Assembly (NCBI GenBank): GCA_903866255.1
Contig: CAIPMW010000009.1
Coordinates: 1 to 64,000 of the forward strand
DNA: 64,000 nt
Direction of reading: 5' to 3'
Source: an uncultured Chlorobiaceae bacterium
GTDB lineage: Bacteria; Bacteroidota; Chlorobiia; Chlorobiales; Chlorobiaceae
Shown here: one piece after another, positions 44,830-54,360 of the stretch
Layout: each line of letters starts with the position of its first letter
How positions within the stretch are numbered: position 1 is the stretch's first letter
Made by a program: the position numbers and the translations under genes
The notes under the pieces: model-generated
What the model was told of the DNA's origin: nothing
Databases searched by the model: none
The model's input: only the letters and a program-made list of their open reading frames with translations

Positions 44830-44864
44830 ATAGTGTTCAGACAATATCAAGTTTTATTATCAAC

Positions 44865-46019
44865 ATGAGAATTATTCTTTACCTGGGTAAAGGAGGGGTA
44901 GGTAAAACTACCGTTTCAGCTTCGTCCGCTACAGCGATTGCCCGAAGAGGACAACGGGTTTTGATTATGAGTACCGATGTTGCTCACAGTCTTGCCGACG
45001 CCTTGAATACCGAGCTTTCTTCTACGCCTGTGGAAGTTGAAAAGAATCTTTTTGCCATGGAGGTGAATGTTCTTGCCGAGATAAGGGAGAACTGGACGGA
45101 GCTCTATTCCTATTTTTCATCAATCCTGATGCATGATGGCGCAAATGAAGTTGTTGCTGAAGAGCTTGCGATTATGCCAGGAATGGAGGAGATGATCAGT
45201 CTACGCTACATCTGGAAGGCTGCTAAATCAGGAAATTACGATGTTGTTGTTGTTGATGCCGCTCCAACGGGCGAGACGATGCGTTTGCTTGGGATGCCTG
45301 AATCTTACGGCTGGTATGCTGACAAGATTGGTGGATGGCACTCAAAAGCAATTGGCTTTGCAGCACCTCTCCTGACCAAATTCATGCCGAAGAAAAACAT
45401 ATTCAAGCTTATGCCGGAGGTGAACGATCACATGAAAGAGCTCCACGCTATGCTTCAGGATAAATCGATAACCACCTTCAGGGTAGTTCTGAATCCGGAA
45501 AATATGGTTATAAAAGAGGCTTTGCGGGTACAGACCTATCTGAATCTTTTTGGCTACAAACTTGATGCCGCTGTTGTCAACAAGATTCTTCCTCAGAGTT
45601 CCTCAGACAGTTACTTGCAGAGCCTTATTGATATTCAAAGCAAATATCTCAAGGTGATCGATAACTGTTTCTATCCAGTGCCGATTTTCAGGGTAAAGCA
45701 GTCTACGGCTGAGATTATCAATACAGACAGACTCTATGAACTGAGCAAGGAGATGTTTGGTGATAAAAACCCGTCGGACATTCTCTACACAAACGACAAA
45801 ACTCAGCGCCTTGAGAAGATCAACGGGAAATATGTGCTGAGTCTCTATTTGCCGAATGTTGAAGTCAAGAAGCTTAATGTGAATATCAAGGGCGATGAGT
45901 TACTTGTGGACATCAATAATTTTCGCAAGAGTATTATCCTGCCAAATGTTCTCGTGGGGCGGAAGACGGAGGGGGCAGATTTTGACGAAGGAAACCTGAA
46001 CATAACGTTTGCCAACTGA
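44865..46019 (+). CDS. ArsA/Get3-type ATPase with C-terminal HSP20-like domain (second copy)
   Basis: [37 protein letters not shown]; paralogous to 41005..42240. Confidence 0.88.
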   Translation: MRIILYLGKGGVGKTTVSASSATAIARRGQRVLIMSTDVAHSLADALNTELSSTPVEVEKNLFAMEVNVLAEIRENWTELYSYFSSILMHDGANEVVAEELAIMPGMEEMISLRYIWKAAKSGNYDVVVVDAAPTGETMRLLGMPESYGWYADKIGGWHSKAIGFAAPLLTKFMPKKNIFKLMPEVNDHMKELHAMLQDKSITTFRVVLNPENMVIKEALRVQTYLNLFGYKLDAAVVNKILPQSSSDSYLQSLIDIQSKYLKVIDNCFYPVPIFRVKQSTAEIINTDRLYELSKEMFGDKNPSDILYTNDKTQRLEKINGKYVLSLYLPNVEVKKLNVNIKGDELLVDINNFRKSIILPNVLVGRKTEGADFDEGNLNITFAN

Positions 46020-46028
46020 GTGATCTGT

Positions 46029-46598
46029 TCAGTTTATTCCTTGTGACCATGCAATTACAGGGAGGAGTGCTTTAACAGGTATTCCGCCTTTTTTTATCGT
46101 AATTTTCTCTTTTGTCCGTACCAATACGGACGGGTCTTTGCAGCACTGCAGCAGTTGACGGGTACTCTTTCCTGTTTCTGGATGCAGAGGATTGGCGATA
46201 TCAAGCAGGGGGATAAGGACGAATTTTCTGTGCGGCAGTTCAGGGTGTGGTATGGAGAGGGTTTCAGTGCTCAGGCAGAGGCCATCATAGAGCAGAATAT
46301 CCAGGTCGATAACTCTTGGACTCCAGCGGGGATAGGTATCAGGTCGTCCAAGATTCTGTTCGATGGTCTTGCACCGTCGACGAAGATCTTCCGGTGAAAG
46401 AGGGGTTTTCAGCAAGAGAACCCCATTGTAGAAACGGTGTTGTTCAGTTTCACCAATTGGTTCGGTCATATAGATTGAGGATACGGCACAAACTGACGTA
46501 TCCTCAATCTCCATAAGCAAATCCATGGCTTCCTGCAGATGGACGAGACGATTTCCGATATTGGAGCCTATTCCAATAAATACCTTGTGCATTGGCAT
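46029..46598 (-). CDS. folK: 2-amino-4-hydroxy-6-hydroxymethyldihydropteridine pyrophosphokinase
   Basis: VFIGIGSNIGNRLVHLQEA, PRVIDLDILLYDG, PHPELPHRKFVLIPL. Confidence 0.92.
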   Translation of the reverse strand: MPMHKVFIGIGSNIGNRLVHLQEAMDLLMEIEDTSVCAVSSIYMTEPIGETEQHRFYNGVLLLKTPLSPEDLRRRCKTIEQNLGRPDTYPRWSPRVIDLDILLYDGLCLSTETLSIPHPELPHRKFVLIPLLDIANPLHPETGKSTRQLLQCCKDPSVLVRTKEKITIKKGGIPVKALLPVIAWSQGIN

Positions 46599-46601
46599 AT
46601 T

Positions 46602-47027
46602 TCAGAGACGGGTGGTGGAGTAATCGGCCTCGGCATAGTCGCATATACCATCAACAGGAGGGTTGCGTTTGCGGACGCTGATGGAGACATGGTCGAGAAT
46701 CGGAAAATCACGGAGAAGATCGTGAGCAATCTTACAAGCAACAGCCTCAATCAAAAAATACTTTTTAAGGGTCAGCACTTCCTGTATCTTTTTGTACACT
46801 GAGCCGTAATCAACAGTTTTCGTAATGTCGTCGTTTTTTGCGGCGTCAGTGAAATCGAAGCCAAGCTCAGCATCGACCTCATATTTGGCGCCCACAGTAT
46901 GCTCTTCCTTGAGCACGCCGTGATGGGCATAGAAGACCATATTAACCAGTCGGACGCATGATCGGGAGTGTTGTGTCATTGCAACCTTCAAATAGTGAAG
47001 TTGATTACCGGGAATATCGAAATTCAT
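46602..47027 (-). CDS. folB: Dihydroneopterin aldolase
   Basis: [31 protein letters not shown]. Confidence 0.88.
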   Translation of the reverse strand: MNFDIPGNQLHYLKVAMTQHSRSCVRLVNMVFYAHHGVLKEEHTVGAKYEVDAELGFDFTDAAKNDDITKTVDYGSVYKKIQEVLTLKKYFLIEAVACKIAHDLLRDFPILDHVSISVRKRNPPVDGICDYAEADYSTTRL

Positions 47028-47331
47028 GCGTTCTTATAAATCCTGCCTTGAACTTGCAGTGAGTATACAAAAATAATCGGAGTATTATCAGGAGAAGTGA
47101 TGAGATGCTAAATCGCTATGAATTGATCTCACTGTTGCTTTTGTGGAAAGTATCTCTATGATGATGATCTCTTGCTTCTGGTTGCGCACCTTGAAATCGA
47201 CCCGATTATATTACCGTCAGGGTTGGATTTGATTCTGCTACCACGCTTCGGTGCAACAAAAAATCAGTTGAGATTTCATTACATTATGAATACAAAATTT
47301 TCTTTTATCACCTTTTTCAAAAGAAGAACCA

Positions 47332-47649
47332 ATGACAACAGCAGAGAAAATATACCAGGCAGTGAAAAAGCTTACTGAACCAATGCTTCATGAAGTGCTG
47401 GATTTCGCGGAATTCTTAAACCAGAAAAAAAGACTAACTCATTACCTGTAAATAAGCTAAGAGAAACGGACAAGTACTTTGCTAACCCCAGGGTTTTGGA
47501 GGCTATTAAGCGTGGCAAAGCTGATATCAAAGCTGGAAGAATCACAACAATCACAGATCCCAATAATATATGGGACAGTATTCTGTCGTAATCTCTGAAG
47601 AGGCAGAGTCTTTGTGATTTCGGCTCGCGGTCATTATGGAGATTCGTGA
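47332..47649 (+). pseudogene. Degenerate toxin-antitoxin remnant: frameshifted antitoxin (DUF2281-like start) followed by a C-terminal toxin scrap
   Basis: MTTAEKIYQAVKKLTEPMLHEVLDFAEFLNQKK then stop at 47451; the other frame continues LRETDKYFANPRVLEAIKRGKADIKAGRITTITDPNNIWDSILS to stop 47591; then SVVISEEAESL and VISARGHYGDS in two frames. Confidence 0.55.
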
Positions 47650-47896
47650 GCTTGAGAGTCAATCTTCCGCACAACTCCCCCGTGAATGTTCTTCAACTGT
47701 TTTCGGAATACAGATCGGAATGGATGCTTCTTCCTTCGAATAACCACAAGATAATTTTCACCTCAGGAACTCCTCTCTTTTTTTTCTCTTCGCGACCGAT
47801 TATACTATATTCGTTTACGCATCTTTTCACCTCGTCATCCACAACACCTGTGCTATGGCTTTTTCTTGCTCGCCTGTTTCGGAATCAGTGAAGTGC

Positions 47897-50782
47897 ATGA
47901 GCCGCATAAGCAGAATGCTCTTGCTTGCTCTTGCTTTTTTGGCAGTTGCTGGCGGTGGTATCGTTGGGGCAAAAGGTGAGAGCGCAAAGCCGTCAACTGT
48001 AATGTCTACCGTTGCCACAGCAACAGCAAATCAGGAAAAAGGGGATGGGCTTGTAATGCTGAAGGATAAGGTACTGACGGGTAAAGACAAAACCGATGGG
48101 AATTTTCAAATCTTTGGTATAAGTCTGGGTATTGGAGATGTTATTGCGTTGAGTGGTGTTTTCCTGACTATAATTGGTGGAATATGGGCTTTTTTCACAA
48201 AGATTTATCCAGGTTTGAAGGAAGCCAGAACAATAAAAAAGGACAGTAAAAAGTACGCAGAGCGCTACCAATCTGCCCTTGCAAACGAACTCGACAAAAG
48301 CAATCTTCCTGCATCAAATGCTCTCGACAGCTTTTCCGTAAAACTGACCGACACCTTTGTTTCGCTCAGCCTTTCAGAGACCTGGAAGAGCGACACAAAA
48401 TTTATCCCCGATAAAAGTCAGGAACAGCCAAGAGAAAACCACCATGTTCGCACACCTGAAGAGGTGATGGGGCTGGTTTTTAAAAATTTTCCACTGATGC
48501 TTGTCATTGGTGATCCGGGTTCAGGCAAAACAACCCTGCTGAGGCATTACGCCCTGACCTGTTTGAAAAAAGATGGTAACAAGCAAGATGGTTATAAAAT
48601 GCTTGGCTTCACTGAACCAGTGATGGTCTTTTATCTGGCGTTGCGTGAACTGAAAAAGAGCGCTTCCGGCTATGAATCCCTTGCTGACAACCTCTTTGCC
48701 TGGTCTGAAGATCATCAGCTCGGAATACCAAAAGCTCTCTTTTTCAACTGGTTGCACGATCAAAAAACATTGCTATTGCTCGACGGGCTGGATGAAATCA
48801 GCAATGTTGACGACAGAATCAAGGTGTGCAAGTGGATTGACCAGACCTCTGCAGGGCTTGCGAAGGCGCGTGTTGTTGTAACTTCACGCACAACCGGATA
48901 CCGGAAGGGAGACGGGATTGAGATTGTGACTGAGCATGTGCGGGCAGACATCATGGATTTTTCGCCGGATCAGCAGGCAACATTTTTAAAGAGATGGTTT
49001 AACGCTGCATTGTTGCGCGATCATCCTCTTGATGCCGCAACTCAGCAAGAGCAGATAAAGAGTGATGCCCTTAAAAAAGCAGAGACCATTATTGCCTATT
49101 TGGCCAAAGAGGAGAACAAAAGCTTGCAGGCATTGGCTGGCGTGCCTTTGCTGTTGCAGATCATGGCAACACTCTGGAAGGATCGCCAGTATCTGCCGGG
49201 AAGCCGTGTAAAGTTATACGATGCTGCCTTGGACTACATGCTCGATTATCGTGATCGGCAAAAAAATATTGAGCCATTGCTTCCCGCTGACAAAGCAAGG
49301 AGAGTGCTGACTCCTCTCTCTCTCTGGATGCAGGAGGAGTTGAAAAAGGATGAAGCCCCCAGAGCTGAAGTGCAGGCAAGAATGCAGGAGAAGTTGCAAA
49401 CCCAGCAAAACCCCCCTTCCGCAGAGGAGTTTTGCAAAAATCTTGTCGAACGGGCAGGCTTGCTGGTGGAGTATGGCGACACAGAGTATGTGTTTCGCCA
49501 TAAATCATTCCGCGAGTTTATGGCAGGCGTTCAGCTCAAGGAAGATCGTCCTTACGAGCGCATCAACGCGCTTGTCACCCATTTTGGTGACGACTGGTGG
49601 GAAGAGCCGCTTCGATTTTTTATCGGGCAGGTGGATGACAAAGTTTTTGATCTCTTCATGCAAAAGCTCTTTGATTCACCGGTCACGGAGACATTGACAC
49701 CAAAGAAACAGGAGCTGCTTGCAACTCTTATGAAAGAGGCCCTTGAAACAAAGAGCGATGCGTTACAGGCAAAGCTGCTCGACCCTAAAACCACTCCAAA
49801 TCGGCAGCGGTATCTTATGGATTGTCTGAAAACCATTGGCACAGGGAACCGGTCAGCAATTGATGTTGTCAGCAAATTTGCAGAATCGGGAATTACGGAC
49901 AATGTTGATATCCTGCGTTATGCCGCTGAAATTACTCGAAAGCAAGTGCAGCCAGAGATGTGTTCTGATGTTGAAAAGGGAGTTTCGGGGTTAGTCATGG
50001 ACAAGCTTGGTGCGCAATACATTTTGATCAGGGGAGGAACCTTCAGATTCTCCTTGACGAAGCAGAAGGAAACTGTTCCAGACCTCTACGTTGCAAAATA
50101 CACGGTGACCAATCAGCACTATCGTCGGTTTATCAGCTATCTGGAGTCTCAAGAGAAAGAGCTTGAACGTATTGTCTCTGTCAAAGAGTATAAAGAGCGC
50201 TTGAATGCAACGGCAAAAGGTATAAAGGGATTTGGCGACTTTCTTCAGCAAGGGAAAGAGTTGGCGACCATTTTTCGCTCAGGCTATGATAACAACAAAA
50301 AATTCAACAAGGATGAGCAGCCAGTTGCCTGGGTAAGCTGGTATGGTGCGAGTGCTTATTGCCTCTGGCTTTCATTGCTGGATGGTAATGCTCTTTATCG
50401 CTTGCCCACAGAAAAGGAGTGGGAGTATGCCGCAGGTGGAAGTGAGAGCAGAACCTATCCGTGGGGTGAGGAAGAGCCGTCACCGAACCGTGCCAATTTC
50501 AATGAAAATGAAGGGACTACCACACCCGCAGGTCGTTATCCTGATGGGGTGACACCGGAGGGGCTGTATGATATGGCTGGTAACGTGTGGGAGTGGATGG
50601 AAGATTTTTATGATAAAGATAAAGACTGGCGTTCAATACGGGGCGGCGCGTATTATGAGAGTAATGCTGATGCTCTGCGCTGCTCCTCCCGGTTCGTCGA
50701 CTTTCCGAGGTACCTCATCGACAGTGTGGGTTTTCGAGTGATTCGTTCCAGTCTTTTTCTTCCTGAAAATCTGATCCCCTGA
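47897..50782 (+). CDS. DGR target protein 1: membrane-associated NACHT NTPase with C-terminal FGE-sulfatase (C-type-lectin-like) variable domain
   Basis: N-terminal hydrophobic segment plus TM (IGDVIALSGVFLTIIGGIWAFF); Walker A VIGDPGSGKTTLLRHYAL; Walker B LLLLDGLDEIS; FGE motifs YRLPTEKEWEYAAGG, YDMAGNVWEWMEDFY, GFRVIRS; VR1 near 3' end. Confidence 0.93.
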   Translation: MSRISRMLLLALAFLAVAGGGIVGAKGESAKPSTVMSTVATATANQEKGDGLVMLKDKVLTGKDKTDGNFQIFGISLGIGDVIALSGVFLTIIGGIWAFFTKIYPGLKEARTIKKDSKKYAERYQSALANELDKSNLPASNALDSFSVKLTDTFVSLSLSETWKSDTKFIPDKSQEQPRENHHVRTPEEVMGLVFKNFPLMLVIGDPGSGKTTLLRHYALTCLKKDGNKQDGYKMLGFTEPVMVFYLALRELKKSASGYESLADNLFAWSEDHQLGIPKALFFNWLHDQKTLLLLDGLDEISNVDDRIKVCKWIDQTSAGLAKARVVVTSRTTGYRKGDGIEIVTEHVRADIMDFSPDQQATFLKRWFNAALLRDHPLDAATQQEQIKSDALKKAETIIAYLAKEENKSLQALAGVPLLLQIMATLWKDRQYLPGSRVKLYDAALDYMLDYRDRQKNIEPLLPADKARRVLTPLSLWMQEELKKDEAPRAEVQARMQEKLQTQQNPPSAEEFCKNLVERAGLLVEYGDTEYVFRHKSFREFMAGVQLKEDRPYERINALVTHFGDDWWEEPLRFFIGQVDDKVFDLFMQKLFDSPVTETLTPKKQELLATLMKEALETKSDALQAKLLDPKTTPNRQRYLMDCLKTIGTGNRSAIDVVSKFAESGITDNVDILRYAAEITRKQVQPEMCSDVEKGVSGLVMDKLGAQYILIRGGTFRFSLTKQKETVPDLYVAKYTVTNQHYRRFISYLESQEKELERIVSVKEYKERLNATAKGIKGFGDFLQQGKELATIFRSGYDNNKKFNKDEQPVAWVSWYGASAYCLWLSLLDGNALYRLPTEKEWEYAAGGSESRTYPWGEEEPSPNRANFNENEGTTTPAGRYPDGVTPEGLYDMAGNVWEWMEDFYDKDKDWRSIRGGAYYESNADALRCSSRFVDFPRYLIDSVGFRVIRSSLFLPENLIP
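50666..50750 (+). repeat. DGR variable repeat 1 (VR1)
   Basis: 85 nt aligned without gaps to TR 58009..58093; 13 differences, all at TR adenines. Confidence 0.95.
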
Positions 50783-50943
50783 TATCTGGAACTCTGAAAA
50801 AAGAAGCTCACTCGACAAAGAAGAACCAACATGGGGAGGCTAGAAATTTTTTTTGCGGGAAGGTTATGCAGGTCAGGCTGATACTCATAATCTGTTATTC
50901 TGTGCCGGTTGTCTCTTCTTCTTGTTGGCGTTTTCGGAAAAGA

Positions 50944-50971
50944 TGCCGAGCTGGTGCTCGGCGTTCCCAGG
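50944..50971 (+). repeat. Palindromic intergenic repeat (inverted copy of 52835..52862)
   Basis: tgccgagctggtgctcggcgttcccagg; its reverse complement matches 26/28 nt of cctgggagcgccgagctccagctcggca. Confidence 0.75.
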
Positions 50972-51067
50972 GGTGTGGTCGGAACGGGCTGTACCTCTTT
51001 GCGCTTTTGGCTGCTCTTTTCTATATTCGGTTATAAAAAAGTGGTAATAGAATTTAAAAGTTTATAT

Positions 51068-51412
51068 ATGACCGGTTCTGTCGAAAAGGCGCCGATGCCA
51101 TTGCCGGTTAAGCGGGCCGTCATGAAGTTTGGCAGGGATTTGTCGCTGGCGAGACGCAGGCGGCGCTTTTCGCAGCAGTCGATGGCTGAGCGGATTGGTA
51201 TTTCGGTTTCAAGCCTGAGGCGACTGGAAAAAGGTGATCCAACGTTGAGCTGGGGTACCATTGCACGCGCCATGTATGTGCTTGGTGAAATCGAGAAGCT
51301 CAATCAACTGCTCGACACGGCAAACGATGATATAGGGCTTGTGCTGATGGATGAGCAGTTGCCCCGGCGCATTCGCTCCCGAAAACCCTCACCGGAGTCT
51401 GGTGCGCTATGA
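51068..51412 (+). CDS. HipB-like XRE-family HTH antitoxin
   Basis: LARRRRRFSQQSMAERIGISVSSLRRLEKGDPTLSWGTIARAMYVLG; overlaps start of HipA-like ORF. Confidence 0.82.
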   Translation: MTGSVEKAPMPLPVKRAVMKFGRDLSLARRRRRFSQQSMAERIGISVSSLRRLEKGDPTLSWGTIARAMYVLGEIEKLNQLLDTANDDIGLVLMDEQLPRRIRSRKPSPESGAL

Positions 51413-52716
51413 GCCGGGCGATGCAGCGAGGCGCTACCGTTTGCCTTGGTGAAGGCGGTGTGGTTGTTGGTCAGCTTGCCTATTCCCGCAGTGGAGTGCG
51501 TGAGAACTCTTCGTTTGTCTATAGCCAGCAGTGGCTTCAGTCGATAGAGCGCTTTTCAATCTCTCCGGATCTTGCATTGACAGAGACGTATCAGTACCGT
51601 AAGGCCGCTTCAGCAAATGACTCCGTTTTTCATTTTGCCATTGCCGATACGGCACCAGATGGCTGGGGTTGCCGTGTCATTGCACGTGACCATGCAAAGC
51701 GTCGTAACGCGCATAAGGCACAAGGTGCTGAGCAGCCTTTTGCTCCTCTTACGTCATGGGACTATCTGGTTGGTGTGGATGATTTCAGTCGGGTTGGCGC
51801 CCTGCGTTTGCGTGATGAAACGGGAAACTATCTGCGAACCATTGAGAGTGGTGATCGCGCAACGCCACCCTTGCTGGAGCTGGGTTCTCTGCTTGGGGCA
51901 AGCCATGCCGTTGAGCAGGGGAGAGAGACGGAAGCCGATCTTCGTTACCTTCGTGGCAGGGGAACCTCACTTGGCGGGCTACGTCCAAAATGTTCTGTTC
52001 TTGATGACGATGGGCAGTTGGCCATCGGGAAGTTTCCAAGCGTCAAAGATCAGCGCAGTGTGACAAAAGGTGAAGTCTTGGCCTTGCGTCTTGCTGTCGT
52101 TGCCGGTATTGATGCCGCCCAGGCTCGTATTGTCTATGCCGAAAACTCTCCAGTGGCTGTCGTGCGTCGTTTTGATCGCACGTTTGAGGGTGCTCGTATT
52201 CCTTATCTTTCGGCAGCATCGCTCCTTCAGGCACGCAGGGATGATGAACGAGCATACAGCGAGATAGCCGAGCGTCTCATCGCCACCAGTGCAGATCCAA
52301 AGCACGATCTGTCAGAGCTGTGGCGTCGTATCGTTTTCAACCTGCTCATCACCAATGTGGATGATCATCTGCACAATCATGGCTTTCTGCATGTCGGCCA
52401 CGGCCAGTGGCGGCTTGCGCCCGCCTTTGATCTTAATCCATTCCCCGATAAGGAGCAGGAGCTTAAAACCTGGCTGACGGAGGAGACCGGCCCCGTCTCC
52501 TCCATCAAAGAGGTGGTGCGTGTTGCCGGGCAGTTCTGGCTCGAAAGAGAGCAAGCGCTCGAAATCCTTCGACAGGTCTGTAACGCTGTTGAGAACTGGC
52601 GCGTTCTGGCTCTCACTCCGGCAGTCGGCATGGAGCCTCATGAGCTGAACGATTTTGCTCCAGCCTTTGAGCATGAACAGATGAAGCTGGCCAAGAGTAT
52701 GCTCAGGCATGGTTAA
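51409..52716 (+). CDS. HipA-like serine/threonine kinase toxin
   Basis: RGTSLGGLRPKCSVLDDDGQLAIGKFPS, VRRFDR, FNLLITNVDDHLHNHGFLH catalytic region. Confidence 0.9.
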   Translation: MSRAMQRGATVCLGEGGVVVGQLAYSRSGVRENSSFVYSQQWLQSIERFSISPDLALTETYQYRKAASANDSVFHFAIADTAPDGWGCRVIARDHAKRRNAHKAQGAEQPFAPLTSWDYLVGVDDFSRVGALRLRDETGNYLRTIESGDRATPPLLELGSLLGASHAVEQGRETEADLRYLRGRGTSLGGLRPKCSVLDDDGQLAIGKFPSVKDQRSVTKGEVLALRLAVVAGIDAAQARIVYAENSPVAVVRRFDRTFEGARIPYLSAASLLQARRDDERAYSEIAERLIATSADPKHDLSELWRRIVFNLLITNVDDHLHNHGFLHVGHGQWRLAPAFDLNPFPDKEQELKTWLTEETGPVSSIKEVVRVAGQFWLEREQALEILRQVCNAVENWRVLALTPAVGMEPHELNDFAPAFEHEQMKLAKSMLRHG

Positions 52717-52795
52717 GTGGGGAATGAGTAGAACTCATGAAAAAATTGCTCCTGATTTGAAAATTATAGTGCTGCAGGATACTGATGGAGTCGAT

Positions 52796-52862
52796 GCCGA
52801 TACCCGGGAACGCCGATACCTGGGAACGCCGATACCTGGGAGCGCCGAGCTCCAGCTCGGCA
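52796..52862 (+). repeat. Three 16-bp tandem repeats (gccgatacctgggaac type) ending in palindrome gccgagctccagctcggc
   Basis: gccgatacccgggaac / gccgatacctgggaac / gccgatacctgggagc / gccgagctccagctcggc read directly. Confidence 0.9.
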
Positions 52863-53109
52863 GAAAACGAGGATAATGTGCTGAACCGATCGCCAGCAAA
52901 GCCTGAACTCACACAGCAAAGCCTCTCATGCTGCTCTGTTCCACTTGCGTATGGGGAAAATTTTTTTACTGTATTGCCGGTTGTTTTGTACCGGTGTTGG
53001 ATGGGGTGCCGCGATGATGGTGTTGTGGGTTGAATTATACCGTAATCATTGTATAGTTATGTATAAATAGGTATAATCAAATATAATTTCCAATAAATCA
53101 GGATTGTCG

Positions 53110-54297
53110 ATGGATGCTATCAGAAATCCCTTCTCTCCCGGTGCTGGCTCTCCTCCTCCGGAACTTGCAGGACGTGATGCCATTCTGGAGCTTGCCAATG
53201 TGCTTTTCGGACGGGTGCGCCTAAAACGCTCCGAAAAGAGCATGATGATGACAGGGCTGCGAGGTGTGGGCAAAACGGTTCTGCTCAATGAGATGGAGCG
53301 TATGGCTCTCCATGATGGATATCGAACTCTTTTTCTTGAAGCGCAGGAGAACAAGTCATTGGTGTTGCTCCTTGTGCCGCAGTTGCGCAAGCTTCTTTTC
53401 GATCTGGACAGGGTTGCTGGCGGTGGCGAAAAGGTTCGTCGTGCTCTTGCTGTGCTGAAAAGCTTCATTGGCGGCGTGAGGGTATCGCTTGGGGATGTTG
53501 AGATTGGTCTGGATATTGATCCCGAAAAGGGGAGTGCTGACAGTGGAGACCTGGAGGTCGATCTTTCGAGCCTTTTTGTTGCTGTGGGAGAAGCTGCCGA
53601 GGAACGCAAGAGCGCCGTGACCATTCTGATTGATGAAATTCAGTACCTCTCTTCATCAGAGCTGAATGCCATCATTATGGCCATGCACAAAATGCAGCAA
53701 CGCCAACTGCCCGTTGTGCTGGTTGCTGCAGGTCTGCCAATTTTGCCGGGGCTTGCCGGTGAAGCAAAGTCCTATGCAGAACGGCTCTTCAATTTCCCCG
53801 ACATCGGTGCGCTCAACGAGCAGGATTCAGCCAAAGCGCTTCAGGAACCTGTGTGTGAGGCCGGAGTCTCATTTGAGAGTGAAGCCCTCCACGAAATTTT
53901 TCGCCTGACCAAAGGGTATCCCTATTTTCTTCAGGAGTGGGGGTATCAGGTGTGGAACCAGGCCGAAAGTTCACCCATTACCTTGTCGGTTGTCGAGAAA
54001 ACAACCAGACTTGTCGTCAACCGTCTGGATGAAAATTTCTTTCGGGTGCGCTTTAACCGACTTACCGATCGTGAAAAAAAGTACCTGCGGGCAATGGCCG
54101 AGCTTGGCCCCGGCCCCTGTCGCAGCGCCGACATTTCCACGGCACTCGGTGTTGACATTACAGCGCTCAGCTCCGTGCGCTCAGGGTTGATTAAAAAGGG
54201 AATGATCTACAGCCCTTCGCATGGCGTGATGGCCTTCACGGTGCCTCTTTTCGATGAGTTCATGCGCAGGGCTATGCCGGAGGTGGATGGGGAGTGA
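53110..54297 (+). CDS. AAA/Orc1-Cdc6-like ATP-binding protein with winged-helix-like C-terminus
   Basis: MMMTGLRGVGKTVLLNEMER Walker A; TILIDEIQYLSSSEL Walker B; FNFPDIGALNEQDSAKALQEP sensor-like region. Confidence 0.85.
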   Translation: MDAIRNPFSPGAGSPPPELAGRDAILELANVLFGRVRLKRSEKSMMMTGLRGVGKTVLLNEMERMALHDGYRTLFLEAQENKSLVLLLVPQLRKLLFDLDRVAGGGEKVRRALAVLKSFIGGVRVSLGDVEIGLDIDPEKGSADSGDLEVDLSSLFVAVGEAAEERKSAVTILIDEIQYLSSSELNAIIMAMHKMQQRQLPVVLVAAGLPILPGLAGEAKSYAERLFNFPDIGALNEQDSAKALQEPVCEAGVSFESEALHEIFRLTKGYPYFLQEWGYQVWNQAESSPITLSVVEKTTRLVVNRLDENFFRVRFNRLTDREKKYLRAMAELGPGPCRSADISTALGVDITALSSVRSGLIKKGMIYSPSHGVMAFTVPLFDEFMRRAMPEVDGE

Positions 54298-54360
54298 TGG
54301 TAACGGTGTCAACTCCCTGTGTGTTCAAATATTGATCAATACATTGATTTATAATTTGTT

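Noticed and set aside
41005-46019. Arsenite resistance operon
   Set aside because: Although both ATPases are ArsA-family, there is no arsB, arsC, arsR or arsD nearby; context is chlorosome genes.
49161-49508. Overlapping minus-strand ORFs inside target 1 (and similar ones inside other large genes)
   Set aside because: Antisense ORFs in long coding regions without recognisable domains or start signals; sense frame is clearly coding.
50853-51047. Small ORF 50853..51047 between target 1 and HipB
   Set aside because: Spans a palindromic repeat and noncoding sequence; no family resemblance.
52796-52862. Possible CRISPR array (tandem short repeats)
   Set aside because: Units are 16 bp and directly adjacent with no spacers; no cas genes seen.
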